Below, one piece after another: positions 17,768 through 24,798 of a stretch of DNA of 64,000 bases. The notes beneath the pieces were generated by a model, which saw nothing but the letters and a program-made list of their open reading frames with translations, searched no databases and was not told the DNA's origin. Position 1 is the stretch's first letter. Every line of letters begins with the position of its first letter. The stretch covers positions 78,569-142,568 of the forward strand of contig NZ_JOEK01000015.1 of NCBI RefSeq assembly GCF_000719135.1. Reading direction: 5' to 3'. The translations under genes were made by a program, and so were the position numbers. This stretch comes from Streptomyces avicenniae. Lineage in GTDB: Bacteria; Actinomycetota; Actinomycetes; Streptomycetales; Streptomycetaceae.

Positions 17768-18672
17768 GCGGCGGCACCTCTCACGGTGCGCGGGCGGCGG
17801 GCGCCGGCCCGCAGTCCGGACGCGATCGTGCGGGGGATCTCCCGGGGCGTCTGTCCGACCTGCGCGGCGGCCGGGGACAGGGACGCGTGCACGTCCTCGG
17901 CGGTCAGCTCTCCTCCGGCGACGAGCTGCCCCAGAGCGACAGCCGCGAGGTACAGGGCCTCGTTGTGCCGGTCAGGCGCCGAGTCCGTGACCCGGCGGAC
18001 CTCCGCATCCAGCGCGGCGGTCAGGTAGGCCGTGCGCCGGTCGCCGCCCGTCAGCGCGACCACGGTGGGACGCTGCGGGGGCAACGGCGGCGGCGCCAGC
18101 AACGCGGCCAGCCAGGCAGGCAGCGGCGCGGGCTCCGCGTCATGGACGACCGTGTAGGGGCGGCCGTTGACCGTACTGCCGGGACCGACGACGTATCCAC
18201 CGCCCGCCCGCGTATCGACCTTCCACCCCAGCTTCCCACTGCTGTTGCGCAGTTCGATCCCAGTGGGAGCCGCGAAATACAGATGGGTCCCACCGCGACC
18301 GGTGCGCACGGTGAACGTGTCGGCCGGGTACCGCTGGCCGTGCCGTTCGCACACGGCCGCGAACACGTCCATGCCGTCCCGCACACCCTCCCCGACCCAA
18401 ATGGGCGGCGGGGTGTCGTCGGCGTCCTTCGGCGTGTCGAGATCGACCACAACCAGCCGGGAGGGACCGGCCGCGACCCCCACGTTGTACGGACCGGCGG
18501 CCCAACAGCGAGCAATACGCCCCGGGTCCATGGTGGCCCGCTGCTCCCACACGGAGACGGCCGGACGCTTGTCCTCGGGGATCAGCGGAAAGACATGCCA
18601 GCCGCGGCGGACCAAGCGGAGGGCGGCCCTGCGACCGGGGGCGGACTGTTCGGGCATGACGGTATAGGTCAT
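17764..18672 (-). CDS. bifunctional DNA primase/polymerase (Prim-Pol)
   Basis: This 302-residue archaeo-eukaryotic-type primase-polymerase has the metal-binding VVVDLDTP motif (Asp77, Asp79) and the RGGTHLYF motif at 126-133, both diagnostic of the Prim-Pol family of integrative elements and plasmids. A helical C-terminal region follows. ATG 18672 has an AGGAGA ribosome binding site; a longer frame to 18753 would run through a strong hairpin. It should prime replication of the excised element from an origin probably just upstream. Confidence 0.88.
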   Translation of the reverse strand: MTYTVMPEQSAPGRRAALRLVRRGWHVFPLIPEDKRPAVSVWEQRATMDPGRIARCWAAGPYNVGVAAGPSRLVVVDLDTPKDADDTPPPIWVGEGVRDGMDVFAAVCERHGQRYPADTFTVRTGRGGTHLYFAAPTGIELRNSSGKLGWKVDTRAGGGYVVGPGSTVNGRPYTVVHDAEPAPLPAWLAALLAPPPLPPQRPTVVALTGGDRRTAYLTAALDAEVRRVTDSAPDRHNEALYLAAVALGQLVAGGELTAEDVHASLSPAAAQVGQTPREIPRTIASGLRAGARRPRTVRGAAA

Positions 18673-18715
18673 GCTTGAGGTCTCCTGTTCTGTCTTCGGG
18701 TGGAACGGGGAAGGG

Positions 18716-18758
18716 CCGGCGTGGCGGACGACCTTGGCGGGGAGTTCCGCCACGCCGG
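18716..18758 (-). promoter_or_regulatory. 5'-UTR hairpin with conserved 17-nt loop, copy 1
   Basis: A perfect 13-bp stem (18716-18728 with 18746-18758) presents a 17-nt loop, which reads ACTCCCCGCCAAGGTCG on the leftward strand. Its 3' foot is 43 nt before the Prim-Pol start codon. The identical loop on a different stem occurs at 23379-23411. See the findings. Confidence 0.65.
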
Positions 18759-19013
18759 TTGGTTATTCAGCATTCGCCTGGCTGACGCTCGCCGCTAGAC
18801 GATTTAGAACCGGTTTCAGTAAGGGAAAATTGGATCTCTTTGGGCTGGGGCCTCACCAATTTTGGGATTCCCGGATGGTGGGATTTCTTCCCCTTCCGTG
18901 AAGGTGTGGAAAAAAGCGACCCAAAGTTGATTCCATATTGGTGGTACTTTGGCCCAAGTTTCCTGCCCGTTGCGGCGAATTGCGGATCTCGTGGTTGGCT
19001 GGTTCTGTGCGGC
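18759..19013. other. AT-rich intergenic region, candidate replication origin
   Basis: Between the small membrane protein gene and Prim-Pol lies an unusually AT-rich region without a credible gene. It holds AAAATTGG (18825-18832) inverted against CCAATTTT (18855-18862), CCAAAGT (18921-18927) inverted against ACTTTGG (18946-18952), and repeated TTTGGG and GGGATT words. The leftward promoter of Prim-Pol must also lie here. It is the best place in the element for an origin, but no known origin type is recognised. Confidence 0.4.
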
Positions 19014-19217
19014 TCACGCCTCCCCCGGTGCTCCGATCGATGCGATGGCGTCGATGAGTGAGGCGGTGACGTTGTTGATGGCGTCGGCGGCGCCGGTTTG
19101 GGCGAGGTAGAAGCCGAAGAGTGCGGCGGCCAGGAATGCGCCGAAGCCGAGGGCGCGGAACTTGAGCAGGAAGCCGACGAGGACGCCGAAGATCACGATG
19201 AGGGAGAGGGTGACCAT
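19014..19217 (-). CDS. small AICE membrane protein
   Basis: This 67-residue protein begins with a strong transmembrane segment (MVTLSLIVIFGVLVGFLL) and has a second hydrophobic stretch (GFGAFLAAALFGFYLAQTG), then an amphipathic tail. AAGGAG precedes ATG 19217 by 8 bases. Small two-helix proteins of this kind lie near traB in AICEs and Streptomyces plasmids, where Spd proteins help the element spread through the mycelium. That role is inferred from position. Confidence 0.75.
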   Translation of the reverse strand: MVTLSLIVIFGVLVGFLLKFRALGFGAFLAAALFGFYLAQTGAADAINNVTASLIDAIASIGAPGEA

Positions 19218-19254
19218 GCGCAGACTCCTTTTCGTGGGATACGAAGCTGAGCTG

Positions 19255-19506
19255 TCAGCGGTCGCGGTGCAGCCAGAAACGGATGAGGAGGTTCACCAGG
19301 CGGCGGCCGTGGCGGATGCGGTAGCCGTGGCCCTTGCAGTGGCGGCAGTTCTTGCCGCGCATCGGGCGGCCCTTGCGGTTCGTACCGATGTGGAAGCCGA
19401 AGCCCTCGCAGCGGCGACAGCGGGTGAACGGGCTGACGTAGCACAGTCCGAGGTAGCAGAAGGTGACGATGACGACGAGGGCGCTAGCGGTGAGTTCCGG
19501 GGACAT
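19255..19506 (-). CDS. membrane protein with DnaJ-like zinc motifs
   Basis: This 83-residue protein has one N-terminal membrane helix (ASALVVIVTFCYLGLCYV) followed by two CxxCxGxG motifs: CRRCEGFG at 30-37 and CRHCKGHG at 54-61, separated by a basic loop. The pair matches half of the DnaJ zinc centre and could bind one Zn(II). A positively charged tail follows. It sits in the transfer region just downstream of traB and before the small membrane protein, with AGGAG before ATG 19506. Function unknown; a zinc-bearing transfer or spread factor is possible. Confidence 0.75.
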   Translation of the reverse strand: MSPELTASALVVIVTFCYLGLCYVSPFTRCRRCEGFGFHIGTNRKGRPMRGKNCRHCKGHGYRIRHGRRLVNLLIRFWLHRDR

Positions 19507-19588
19507 GAGGGCTCCTGTGGGCCGGTTTCCGGCATGGCCGAGGTAGGGTCGGTAATCGATAACGGCCTGCTCAGTGATGGTTTTAGGT

Positions 19589-19630
19589 GCTAGCGCAGCC
19601 GCTAACGTTAGCGGCGAGGTCTGCTAGCGC
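19589..19630. repeat. palindrome cluster past traB, candidate clt
   Basis: GCCGCTAACGTTAGCGGC (19598-19615) is a perfect 18-bp palindrome. It is flanked by GCTAGCGC at 19589-19596 and 19623-19630. Together they give four GCTARCG half-sites. The cluster lies 19 bp past the traB stop, in a 142-bp gap before the zinc-motif membrane gene. Cis-acting transfer loci (clt) of Streptomyces plasmids are short-repeat clusters near tra genes. Confidence 0.5.
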
Positions 19631-19648
19631 TGTGGGGCGTGCGTCGGG

Positions 19649-21769
19649 TCAGGCGACACGCTGTTCGTCACGCCGAGTGAGTGCGGATTCGATGCGGGCG
19701 CGTTCAAGGCCGCGCCGGTTGACGACCTTCCCGCTGATGCGTCGGCCCACTTGGACGGTGCTGATCCCGTGCGGCTTGAGGGCGGCGGTCAGTTGCTCGG
19801 CGGGCCAGTCGCCGTAGACGGACGGCCGGAGTTCGGACAGCCGCTCAAGGGCGGTCTCCGTCCAGACTTTCGCCTCTTCCGGTCGGATCACGGCCAGGAG
19901 ATCAGTCAGCACGTCCAGGCCGGTGCCGTCCGGGCGTTCGTCCCCGCCGATCGCCTCGCCGTTCAGAGTGCCGACGGCGCGGCGGAGGGCGACGGCCTTG
20001 GCGGCGATGCGGGCGGTGGCCGGGTCGTCCAGATAGGCCGTGCGGACCACGGTAGGCAGGGTGGTGGCACCGACCAGATAGCCCGTGCCGGCGTCGATCT
20101 CGGGCCGGAATTGGGTGGCGCGCACCCCGTTTTTATAGGTGGAAGTGCCCAACACCATGTCGTTCTCGGTCTGGCCGGCGACCTTGAGGCAGAACCGGAT
20201 CGACACATTGCCGCTGACGCCGGTCGGAAGGCTGTCCTTGTCCGGGCGTTGGGTGGACAGAATCAGGACGACGCCCAGAGCGCGGCCGAGCTTGATGACG
20301 AACTCGGCGTCCATCGCGGCCTGCTTACCGTGCCGAGGTGACAGAAAGATGTTCTGGCACTCGTCGAAGACGGCGACCAGCGGCCACAGGCGGAGCGAGC
20401 GGCGGTCGGCGATGGCGCGCGTGATCCGCTTGTCCGGGCAGAGGTCGCGCGGGAGGCTCCTGAGCACCTTGACGCGGCGTTCGACCTCACGGCGCAGCAG
20501 GGACAGGGAGTCGGTGGCGTACTGGATCGAGTCGTCGTCCAGTCCGGAGACGAAGCGGCGGCACACGGGTTCCAGCGCGTCCAGATCGCCGGTGCCCTTG
20601 TTCTCGTGAATCCACAGTTCGGCGGTCGGGTCGAGGGCCGCGCCGCACGCCAGTACCCGCACGGTCGCGGTTTTGCCCTGGCCGGGCAACGAGCCGATCA
20701 GCACGTTGTGCTGGATCAGTGGGACCGACTGAGGTCGCCCACGCGGGTCGATGCCGAAGGGGATGCGCTGGAACACGTCGTGTCGTTCGCCGTTCGCCAA
20801 GGGCCACTTCACCGGTCCGGTCTTCGACAGGTCGCGGTCGCCGACCCACAGGACCAACCGGCCTTCGTGCTCCGTCGGGTCAGGGTCGGGCCACACGCAT
20901 CCGAGCGGTCGGCGCAGTCCGGAGGCGAGTCGGGCGCGGCGGTCGATCACGTCTGTGACGGTGACGCCCAACGGCAGGTCGATGTCCGCGCGCCAGCCGG
21001 GTCCCTCGCGGGTGATCGGGGCGACGAAGCGGATGCCGTCGCGCCCCTTGTTGACCTCGTTGGTGATCTGCGTGATGCCGATGGCGGCCATGGCGCGGAC
21101 GACGATGTCCGAGGTGAGCTTGGCGACCTCGGTCCTGATGATCGCGCGGGAGGTGAGCGGTGCGTCGGCCGGTGCTCCGGCGGCGCCGAGCACGGCCATG
21201 GTCACCAGAGCGGTCACGGCCTGGGAGAGCGGCGAGGCGGCGTAGGTCAGCCCCGCGAGGAGGATCAGAGCCAGCGGCGTGCCCACGGCGAGACATGTGC
21301 CCCGCCAGCGGACGCGGGCGTCGCGCCGGATGGACAGCCGCAGCCATTCCGCCACGTCCTGCCGGCGTGCGGCGGCTTCGCGCAACGGCAGGCTCTCGGC
21401 GTCGCGTGCCCACCGGCCCAAGCCGATCAAGGCGCGGCAGGCACCACGCGGGCAACGGATCAGCAGCCTGCCGAGGTAGGCGGGCGAGCGGAGACCGTGG
21501 AACGCGAGGGTGTGGCCGAGGTGCCCGGCCAGCCAGCGGGCGCCGTCGAGGAAGCCGGCCTTCGAACGCAGCCAGTCGGGTCGAACCGGTCGGCGCTTCG
21601 CCGACCGCAGTCGGGTCAGCCGACCGGGCTCGGGGGCGTCGGGTCGGTCGGCGAGGGGTGGTCGGTCGTCGGTGGCCCGATGGTCGCCGACCGACGGTCG
21701 GTCGTCCGGAGTGGGCGGGGGCACGATCCGCAACGGCGGGGGAACGTGCCTCTTCTGGTCGTGGTCCAC
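19649..21769 (-). CDS. traB: TraB/FtsK-like double-stranded DNA translocase
   Basis: This 706-residue conjugation protein has a basic, Pro-rich N-terminus and two membrane helices around GTPLALILLAGLTYA and VTALVTMAVLGAAGA. An FtsK/SpoIIIE motor follows, with Walker A GSLPGQGKTA (K366) and Walker B LVAVFDECQN, then ILSTQRPDKDSLPTG. A C-terminal winged helix (PSVYGDWPAEQLTAALKPHG) should read the transfer locus. Streptomyces TraB proteins move double-stranded DNA between mycelial cells as hexamers. GTG 21769 with AAGGGA is chosen; the frame stays open upstream but there runs through a hairpin and the preceding gene. Confidence 0.9.
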   Translation of the reverse strand: MDHDQKRHVPPPLRIVPPPTPDDRPSVGDHRATDDRPPLADRPDAPEPGRLTRLRSAKRRPVRPDWLRSKAGFLDGARWLAGHLGHTLAFHGLRSPAYLGRLLIRCPRGACRALIGLGRWARDAESLPLREAAARRQDVAEWLRLSIRRDARVRWRGTCLAVGTPLALILLAGLTYAASPLSQAVTALVTMAVLGAAGAPADAPLTSRAIIRTEVAKLTSDIVVRAMAAIGITQITNEVNKGRDGIRFVAPITREGPGWRADIDLPLGVTVTDVIDRRARLASGLRRPLGCVWPDPDPTEHEGRLVLWVGDRDLSKTGPVKWPLANGERHDVFQRIPFGIDPRGRPQSVPLIQHNVLIGSLPGQGKTATVRVLACGAALDPTAELWIHENKGTGDLDALEPVCRRFVSGLDDDSIQYATDSLSLLRREVERRVKVLRSLPRDLCPDKRITRAIADRRSLRLWPLVAVFDECQNIFLSPRHGKQAAMDAEFVIKLGRALGVVLILSTQRPDKDSLPTGVSGNVSIRFCLKVAGQTENDMVLGTSTYKNGVRATQFRPEIDAGTGYLVGATTLPTVVRTAYLDDPATARIAAKAVALRRAVGTLNGEAIGGDERPDGTGLDVLTDLLAVIRPEEAKVWTETALERLSELRPSVYGDWPAEQLTAALKPHGISTVQVGRRISGKVVNRRGLERARIESALTRRDEQRVA

Positions 21770-21821
21770 TGGCGTTCCCTTGTCCGTGGATCTTTCGATG
21801 CGTCCGGTGGGTGAGGGAGGG

Positions 21822-21863
21822 CCGGGGCCCGATCGTGGCTCGGTCGGCTGAGTCGGGCCCCGG
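21822..21863 (-). terminator. stem-loop between the DUF2637 gene and traB
   Basis: CCGGGGCCCGA (21822-21832) pairs perfectly with TCGGGCCCCGG (21853-21863) around a 20-nt loop. It lies between two leftward genes, 53 nt before the traB start, and may attenuate traB expression. Confidence 0.45.
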
Positions 21864-21875
21864 TTCGCGCTGTTC

Positions 21876-22748
21876 CTAGACGGGAGGGGAGAGGCGGGCG
21901 AGGCGTTCGGCGCGGAGCGTGTCGCGCAGTAGTCGGCCGTTGTCCTGCGAGGTGTGCACCGCCTTGCGGATGGCTTGGGCGGTGAGTTGGTCGGTGGGCC
22001 ATTCGCGGGTGATCTCACGCGCCTGAGCGAGGAGTTCGGCGGGGGAACGGGAGGGCCTGTCCCCCGGGGGACAGGGCTTGGGCGGTTCATCGGATTCGGC
22101 GGTCAGCCCGGCAGGGGACAACTCGCCGAGGCGCAGCAGGGCCCGGGTGCGGCGTGGGGCGCGACGCCGCCAGGCACGGCCGTAACGTTCGCGCAACTCG
22201 GCTCGAACCAGAACCCGTTGCCGCTCGCGGGCCAGTGCCTCGCGGTAGTCGGTCGTCTCCCAGAGCACCATCCGGCGCCAGAGGGCGAGGGTGGTGAACG
22301 GGGCCAGCAGCCAGCGGGAGCGGCGCACCCGTTCCATCCGTGTGCCGTTCGCGGCGCCGATGCGGACGGCGTACGCGTGGGCGGCGATCTCGGAGAGCAC
22401 GACCCATAGCAGGGGCATCACCCCATGGGCGATACGGGCGGGGAGCGTGTCCCCGACCGTGACGTTCAACCAGCACGTCACCCCGGTCAGGGCCCACGGG
22501 ACAGCGCGCACCCAAGCCAGTGCCATGTGCATCCGTACCAACAGCAAATGAGCCATGGTGAACACGGGAATGGCGAGGTCGATGCCGGTCGGCAGCATCC
22601 ACGGGTAGTCGAACCCCCAGCGTCCGGCAGCGGCCGACACAGCATCGAACGAAGACGCCAACCCGAGTCCGCCCACTCCGGCGGCTGCGGTGGAAGTGAC
22701 GGCGAGCAGAGACCGTTCCCGCTTGCTGAGCGTCGTCGTGGCGGTCAT
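21876..22748 (-). CDS. SpdB2-like DUF2637 membrane protein
   Basis: This 290-residue protein has about four membrane helices in its first half (LLAVTSTAAAGVGGLGLASS, IDLAIPVFTMAHLLLV, ALTGVTCWLNVTVG, VMPLLWVVLSEIAAHAYAV) and then a basic, cytoplasmic C-terminal region with a possible small HTH near the end (WPTDQLTAQAIRKAV). This is the layout of DUF2637/SpdB2 proteins next to traB in AICEs, which help intramycelial spread. ATG 22748 overlaps the upstream stop by 4 bp. Confidence 0.85.
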   Translation of the reverse strand: MTATTTLSKRERSLLAVTSTAAAGVGGLGLASSFDAVSAAAGRWGFDYPWMLPTGIDLAIPVFTMAHLLLVRMHMALAWVRAVPWALTGVTCWLNVTVGDTLPARIAHGVMPLLWVVLSEIAAHAYAVRIGAANGTRMERVRRSRWLLAPFTTLALWRRMVLWETTDYREALARERQRVLVRAELRERYGRAWRRRAPRRTRALLRLGELSPAGLTAESDEPPKPCPPGDRPSRSPAELLAQAREITREWPTDQLTAQAIRKAVHTSQDNGRLLRDTLRAERLARLSPPV

Positions 22749-23068
22749 GGGGTACCGCCATGGCGCTGGACGGGCACGGCGGCGAGAAGGGTCACGTGAG
22801 GCGACGCGTCGTCGTGGACGCCGCACAGGTCCTCGGTCCAGGTCCACTCGTCACCGGGCGCGATTCCGAAACCGAACTCAGCCAGTCTCGTCGCGCGCTC
22901 GGCCACGGTCGGCGTGTGCCTCCGGCCGGGCCAAGCCGTCGCGGGCCAGGCGGAGACTCGGCCGGGGCAGATCGCCACGGTGAGGGTCCAACGGGCGCCG
23001 GTGGGGAGCGTTCGAGGGGCGGTGCACCGCAAGGCCAGGAGAGCCGTGAACTTGGGTGTGCCGATCAT
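22745..23068 (-). CDS. hypothetical AICE protein, 107 aa
   Basis: The frame runs from ATG 23068, which overlaps the preceding stop by 4 bp, to a stop that overlaps the DUF2637 gene by 4 bp, so it is tightly coupled on both sides. The protein has a beta-rich N-terminal half (KFTALLALRCTAP, RWTLTVAICPG) and an acidic middle (DEWTWTEDLCGVHDD). I do not recognise a family. The codon usage looks coding. Confidence 0.65.
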   Translation of the reverse strand: MIGTPKFTALLALRCTAPRTLPTGARWTLTVAICPGRVSAWPATAWPGRRHTPTVAERATRLAEFGFGIAPGDEWTWTEDLCGVHDDASPHVTLLAAVPVQRHGGTP

Positions 23069-23337
23069 GCGACCGCACCTCGCCACGTTCGGGCCAGCGG
23101 GCGCTGCTGGAAGGGCAGGGTGCGGGTCAGGGCCTCGGCGTAGCGCGCGTCCAGGGCGGTGATCTCGTCGTCGCGCCCGGCGTGGCGCAGCTCGTCGAGG
23201 ATGTCGCGGGCGGCAACCATGCGTACCGCGCGTTCGTCGTCGCTCTCGGGATGCAGCGGACCTCGGAACAGGTCCAGGTCGATGCCGATCGGCAGGCCCG
23301 CGTGAAGCAGGTCGGCCGCCGTATCGCGGTCGGTCAC
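23065..23337 (-). CDS. hypothetical AICE protein, 90 aa
   Basis: This small, mostly helical acidic protein carries RDTAADLLHAGLPIG, then ERAVRMVAARDILDELRHAGRDDEI. GTG 23337 is chosen because CAGGAG lies 6 nt upstream; the longer ATG start at 23376 has no ribosome binding site. A hairpin with the conserved 17-nt loop lies 41 nt upstream of this GTG. Function unknown; it belongs to the transfer operon. Confidence 0.6.
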   Translation of the reverse strand: MTDRDTAADLLHAGLPIGIDLDLFRGPLHPESDDERAVRMVAARDILDELRHAGRDDEITALDARYAEALTRTLPFQQRPLARTWRGAVA

Positions 23338-23378
23338 GGGATGCTCCTGTGGCTGGCTGGGCGGGGAAGGAGACACGT

Positions 23379-23411
23379 CCGGCGGGCGACCTTGGCGGGG
23401 AGTCCCACCGG
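23379..23411 (-). promoter_or_regulatory. intergenic hairpin with conserved 17-nt loop, copy 2
   Basis: An 8-bp stem (23379-23386 with 23404-23411) presents the same 17-nt loop (23387-23403) as copy 1. The stem sequence differs. One position is C/A on the plus strand but becomes a U-G wobble in the leftward RNA, which suggests the RNA form is the selected one. It ends 41 nt before GTG 23337. Confidence 0.6.
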
Positions 23412-23437
23412 CCGGTGAGGGAGCTTGGCGGTCGGGG

Positions 23438-23791
23438 TCAGACCCGCACCGCGCAGAGTCGGCCGTTGAGGAGACGGCGGAGGGCGGAGGACGCGACCAG
23501 CGCGAGAACCGCGCAGATCGCCGACTCGGCGCCGATTCCGGGGAGGCGGCTGCTGCCGACGAGAACGACGACCACGACGACGATGATCAGGAGCACGGTC
23601 ACCACGGCACGCCCGGGGTGCAGGGGCTCGTGGGCCTGCGTGACGCGTTCGACCGCGTGAGGGCTGACCACGCGCGACCCCTGCCCATCCGTGTGCAGGT
23701 GGAGGACCGTTCCGTTGCCGGTGATGCTGACCACCGTGCCGAGCACCTGGTCACCGCGGACACGGACCACGTCTCCGATGTTGATACGCAT
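23438..23791 (-). CDS. KOW-like plus membrane-segment protein, first gene of the transfer operon
   Basis: This 117-residue protein has an N-terminal beta barrel resembling a KOW/SH3-type fold (INIGDVVRVRGDQVLGTVVSI) and then a long hydrophobic helix (AVVTVLLIIVVVVVVLVGSS) with a second shorter one. It is the first leftward gene after the divergent GntR promoter region and should be among the genes most directly controlled by that repressor. The ribosome binding site is weak (GGGGG). Function unknown. Confidence 0.7.
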   Translation of the reverse strand: MRINIGDVVRVRGDQVLGTVVSITGNGTVLHLHTDGQGSRVVSPHAVERVTQAHEPLHPGRAVVTVLLIIVVVVVVLVGSSRLPGIGAESAICAVLALVASSALRRLLNGRLCAVRV

Positions 23792-23840
23792 GCGAACCCC
23801 CTGATGGGTGCGGAAGGAGAGACCAAGGTCATTAAGACCT

Positions 23841-23876
23841 CATGTCATCAACTCCTCAAGAGGAGTTGATGACATG
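23841..23876. promoter_or_regulatory. GntR (KorSA-like) operator 1, 17-bp arms
   Basis: Bases 23841-23857 and 23860-23876 are perfect 17-bp inverted repeats around AA, with central core TCCTCAAGAGGA. It begins immediately downstream of the leftward -10 box and would cover the transcription start of the transfer operon. A smaller dyad AGGTC-ATTAA-GACCT (23826-23840) abuts it. Confidence 0.75.
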
Positions 23877-23905
23877 ACTATGGCGGTGGAACGGGGAGAG
23901 GTCAA
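23877..23905 (-). promoter_or_regulatory. promoter of the leftward transfer operon
   Basis: On the leftward strand TTGACC (23905-23900), a 17-bp spacer and CATAGT (23882-23877) form a good vegetative-type promoter. It is sandwiched between operator 2, which overlaps the -35, and operator 1 next to the -10. Confidence 0.6.
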
Positions 23906-23922
23906 GTCCTCAAGAGGACTTG
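23903..23922. promoter_or_regulatory. GntR (KorSA-like) operator 2
   Basis: CAAGTCCTC-AA-GAGGACTTG is a perfect 9-bp inverted repeat with the same TCCTCAAGAGGA core as operator 1. It overlaps the -35 of the leftward promoter and precedes a possible rightward -10 (TATCCT, 23924-23929) for the GntR gene. Confidence 0.75.
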
Positions 23923-24003
23923 TTATCCTGCTCGGGGAGACCGGGTGGATTTTCACCACTCGCGCACCAGTTCTCCCTGTCCCGCGACGATGGCGAGCAC
24001 GAC

Positions 24004-24798
24004 ATGCCCAAGGCGTACGAGGTCATCGCCGATGACCTGCGGCGAAAGATCGAGGGCGGCCAGTGGCGGCCGGGTGATCGCCTGCCCTCGGAAGAGGAGC
24101 TACGGCGCACCTACGACAAGGGGGCGCCCACCATCCGGCAGGCTCTGGCCGAACTACAGACCGAAGGGCTGATCGACAAGCGGCACGGCAAGGGCACCTT
24201 TGTCCGCGTCCCCCGTCGCCCCGTTCTGCGGACCAACGAGCGGCATCAATGGGAGAAGAGCCGCGCGCACGAGAGTGAGGAGGTGCGGGCCGGGACCGGT
24301 GTCACCGAGCATGACACCGGCCTCACCGTTCACGATCTCGTCTTCAGCGCCAGGTATCACGAGATCGAAGCCGACCACCAACTCGCCGAGCAGTTCGATG
24401 TGCCGGTCGGCACGATCATGGTGGAGCGCGTGTACCGCACCCGGTACGCCGTCGAGTCGGCTCCGTTCAACCTCACCTGCTCCTACTTGGTACGGGACAT
24501 GGTGGCGGCCAATCCGAAGCTTCTCGACTGGACCAACGAGCCGTGGCCCGGTGGCACCCACAACCAACTGCACACCGTGGGAATCGAGTTGGACCAGATC
24601 ATCGAGGAGATCATCGCGGCCCGTCCGCCCACGCATCAGGAGGCGCAGGAACTCGGCATGTCTCCCGGCATGGCGGTCATCCACCTGCGCAAGAAGTGCA
24701 TCGACACCACGGGGCGAGTGGTCGAACTGTCGGACATCATCCTGCCCGGTGACCGTACCCGGCTGAAGTTCGTGACTCCGCTGGAGCGTTGGTCATGA
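24004..24798 (+). CDS. GntR/UTRA regulator, KorSA-like repressor of transfer
   Basis: This 264-residue protein has a GntR winged helix (YEVIADDLRRKIEGGQWRPGDRLPSE, then GAPTIRQALAELQTEGLIDKRHGKGTFVR) and a UTRA domain ending LSDIILPGDRTRLKFV. It is divergent from the transfer operon across two matching operators, the arrangement of KorSA in pSAM2-like elements, where it represses transfer functions and itself. ATG 24004 is chosen because the fold starts there; its ribosome binding site is weak. Confidence 0.85.
   Translation: MPKAYEVIADDLRRKIEGGQWRPGDRLPSEEELRRTYDKGAPTIRQALAELQTEGLIDKRHGKGTFVRVPRRPVLRTNERHQWEKSRAHESEEVRAGTGVTEHDTGLTVHDLVFSARYHEIEADHQLAEQFDVPVGTIMVERVYRTRYAVESAPFNLTCSYLVRDMVAANPKLLDWTNEPWPGGTHNQLHTVGIELDQIIEEIIAARPPTHQEAQELGMSPGMAVIHLRKKCIDTTGRVVELSDIILPGDRTRLKFVTPLERWS

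Noticed and set aside
19162..19593. 143-residue rightward frame in the AICE
   Set aside because: Antisense to the zinc-motif membrane protein, which has a ribosome binding site, a clear membrane helix and Cys motifs.
23841..23876. The long AICE palindrome as an intrinsic terminator
   Set aside because: It lies between divergent start regions beside a good -10 box, shares its core with a second site at the -35, and has no T tract. An operator is the better reading.
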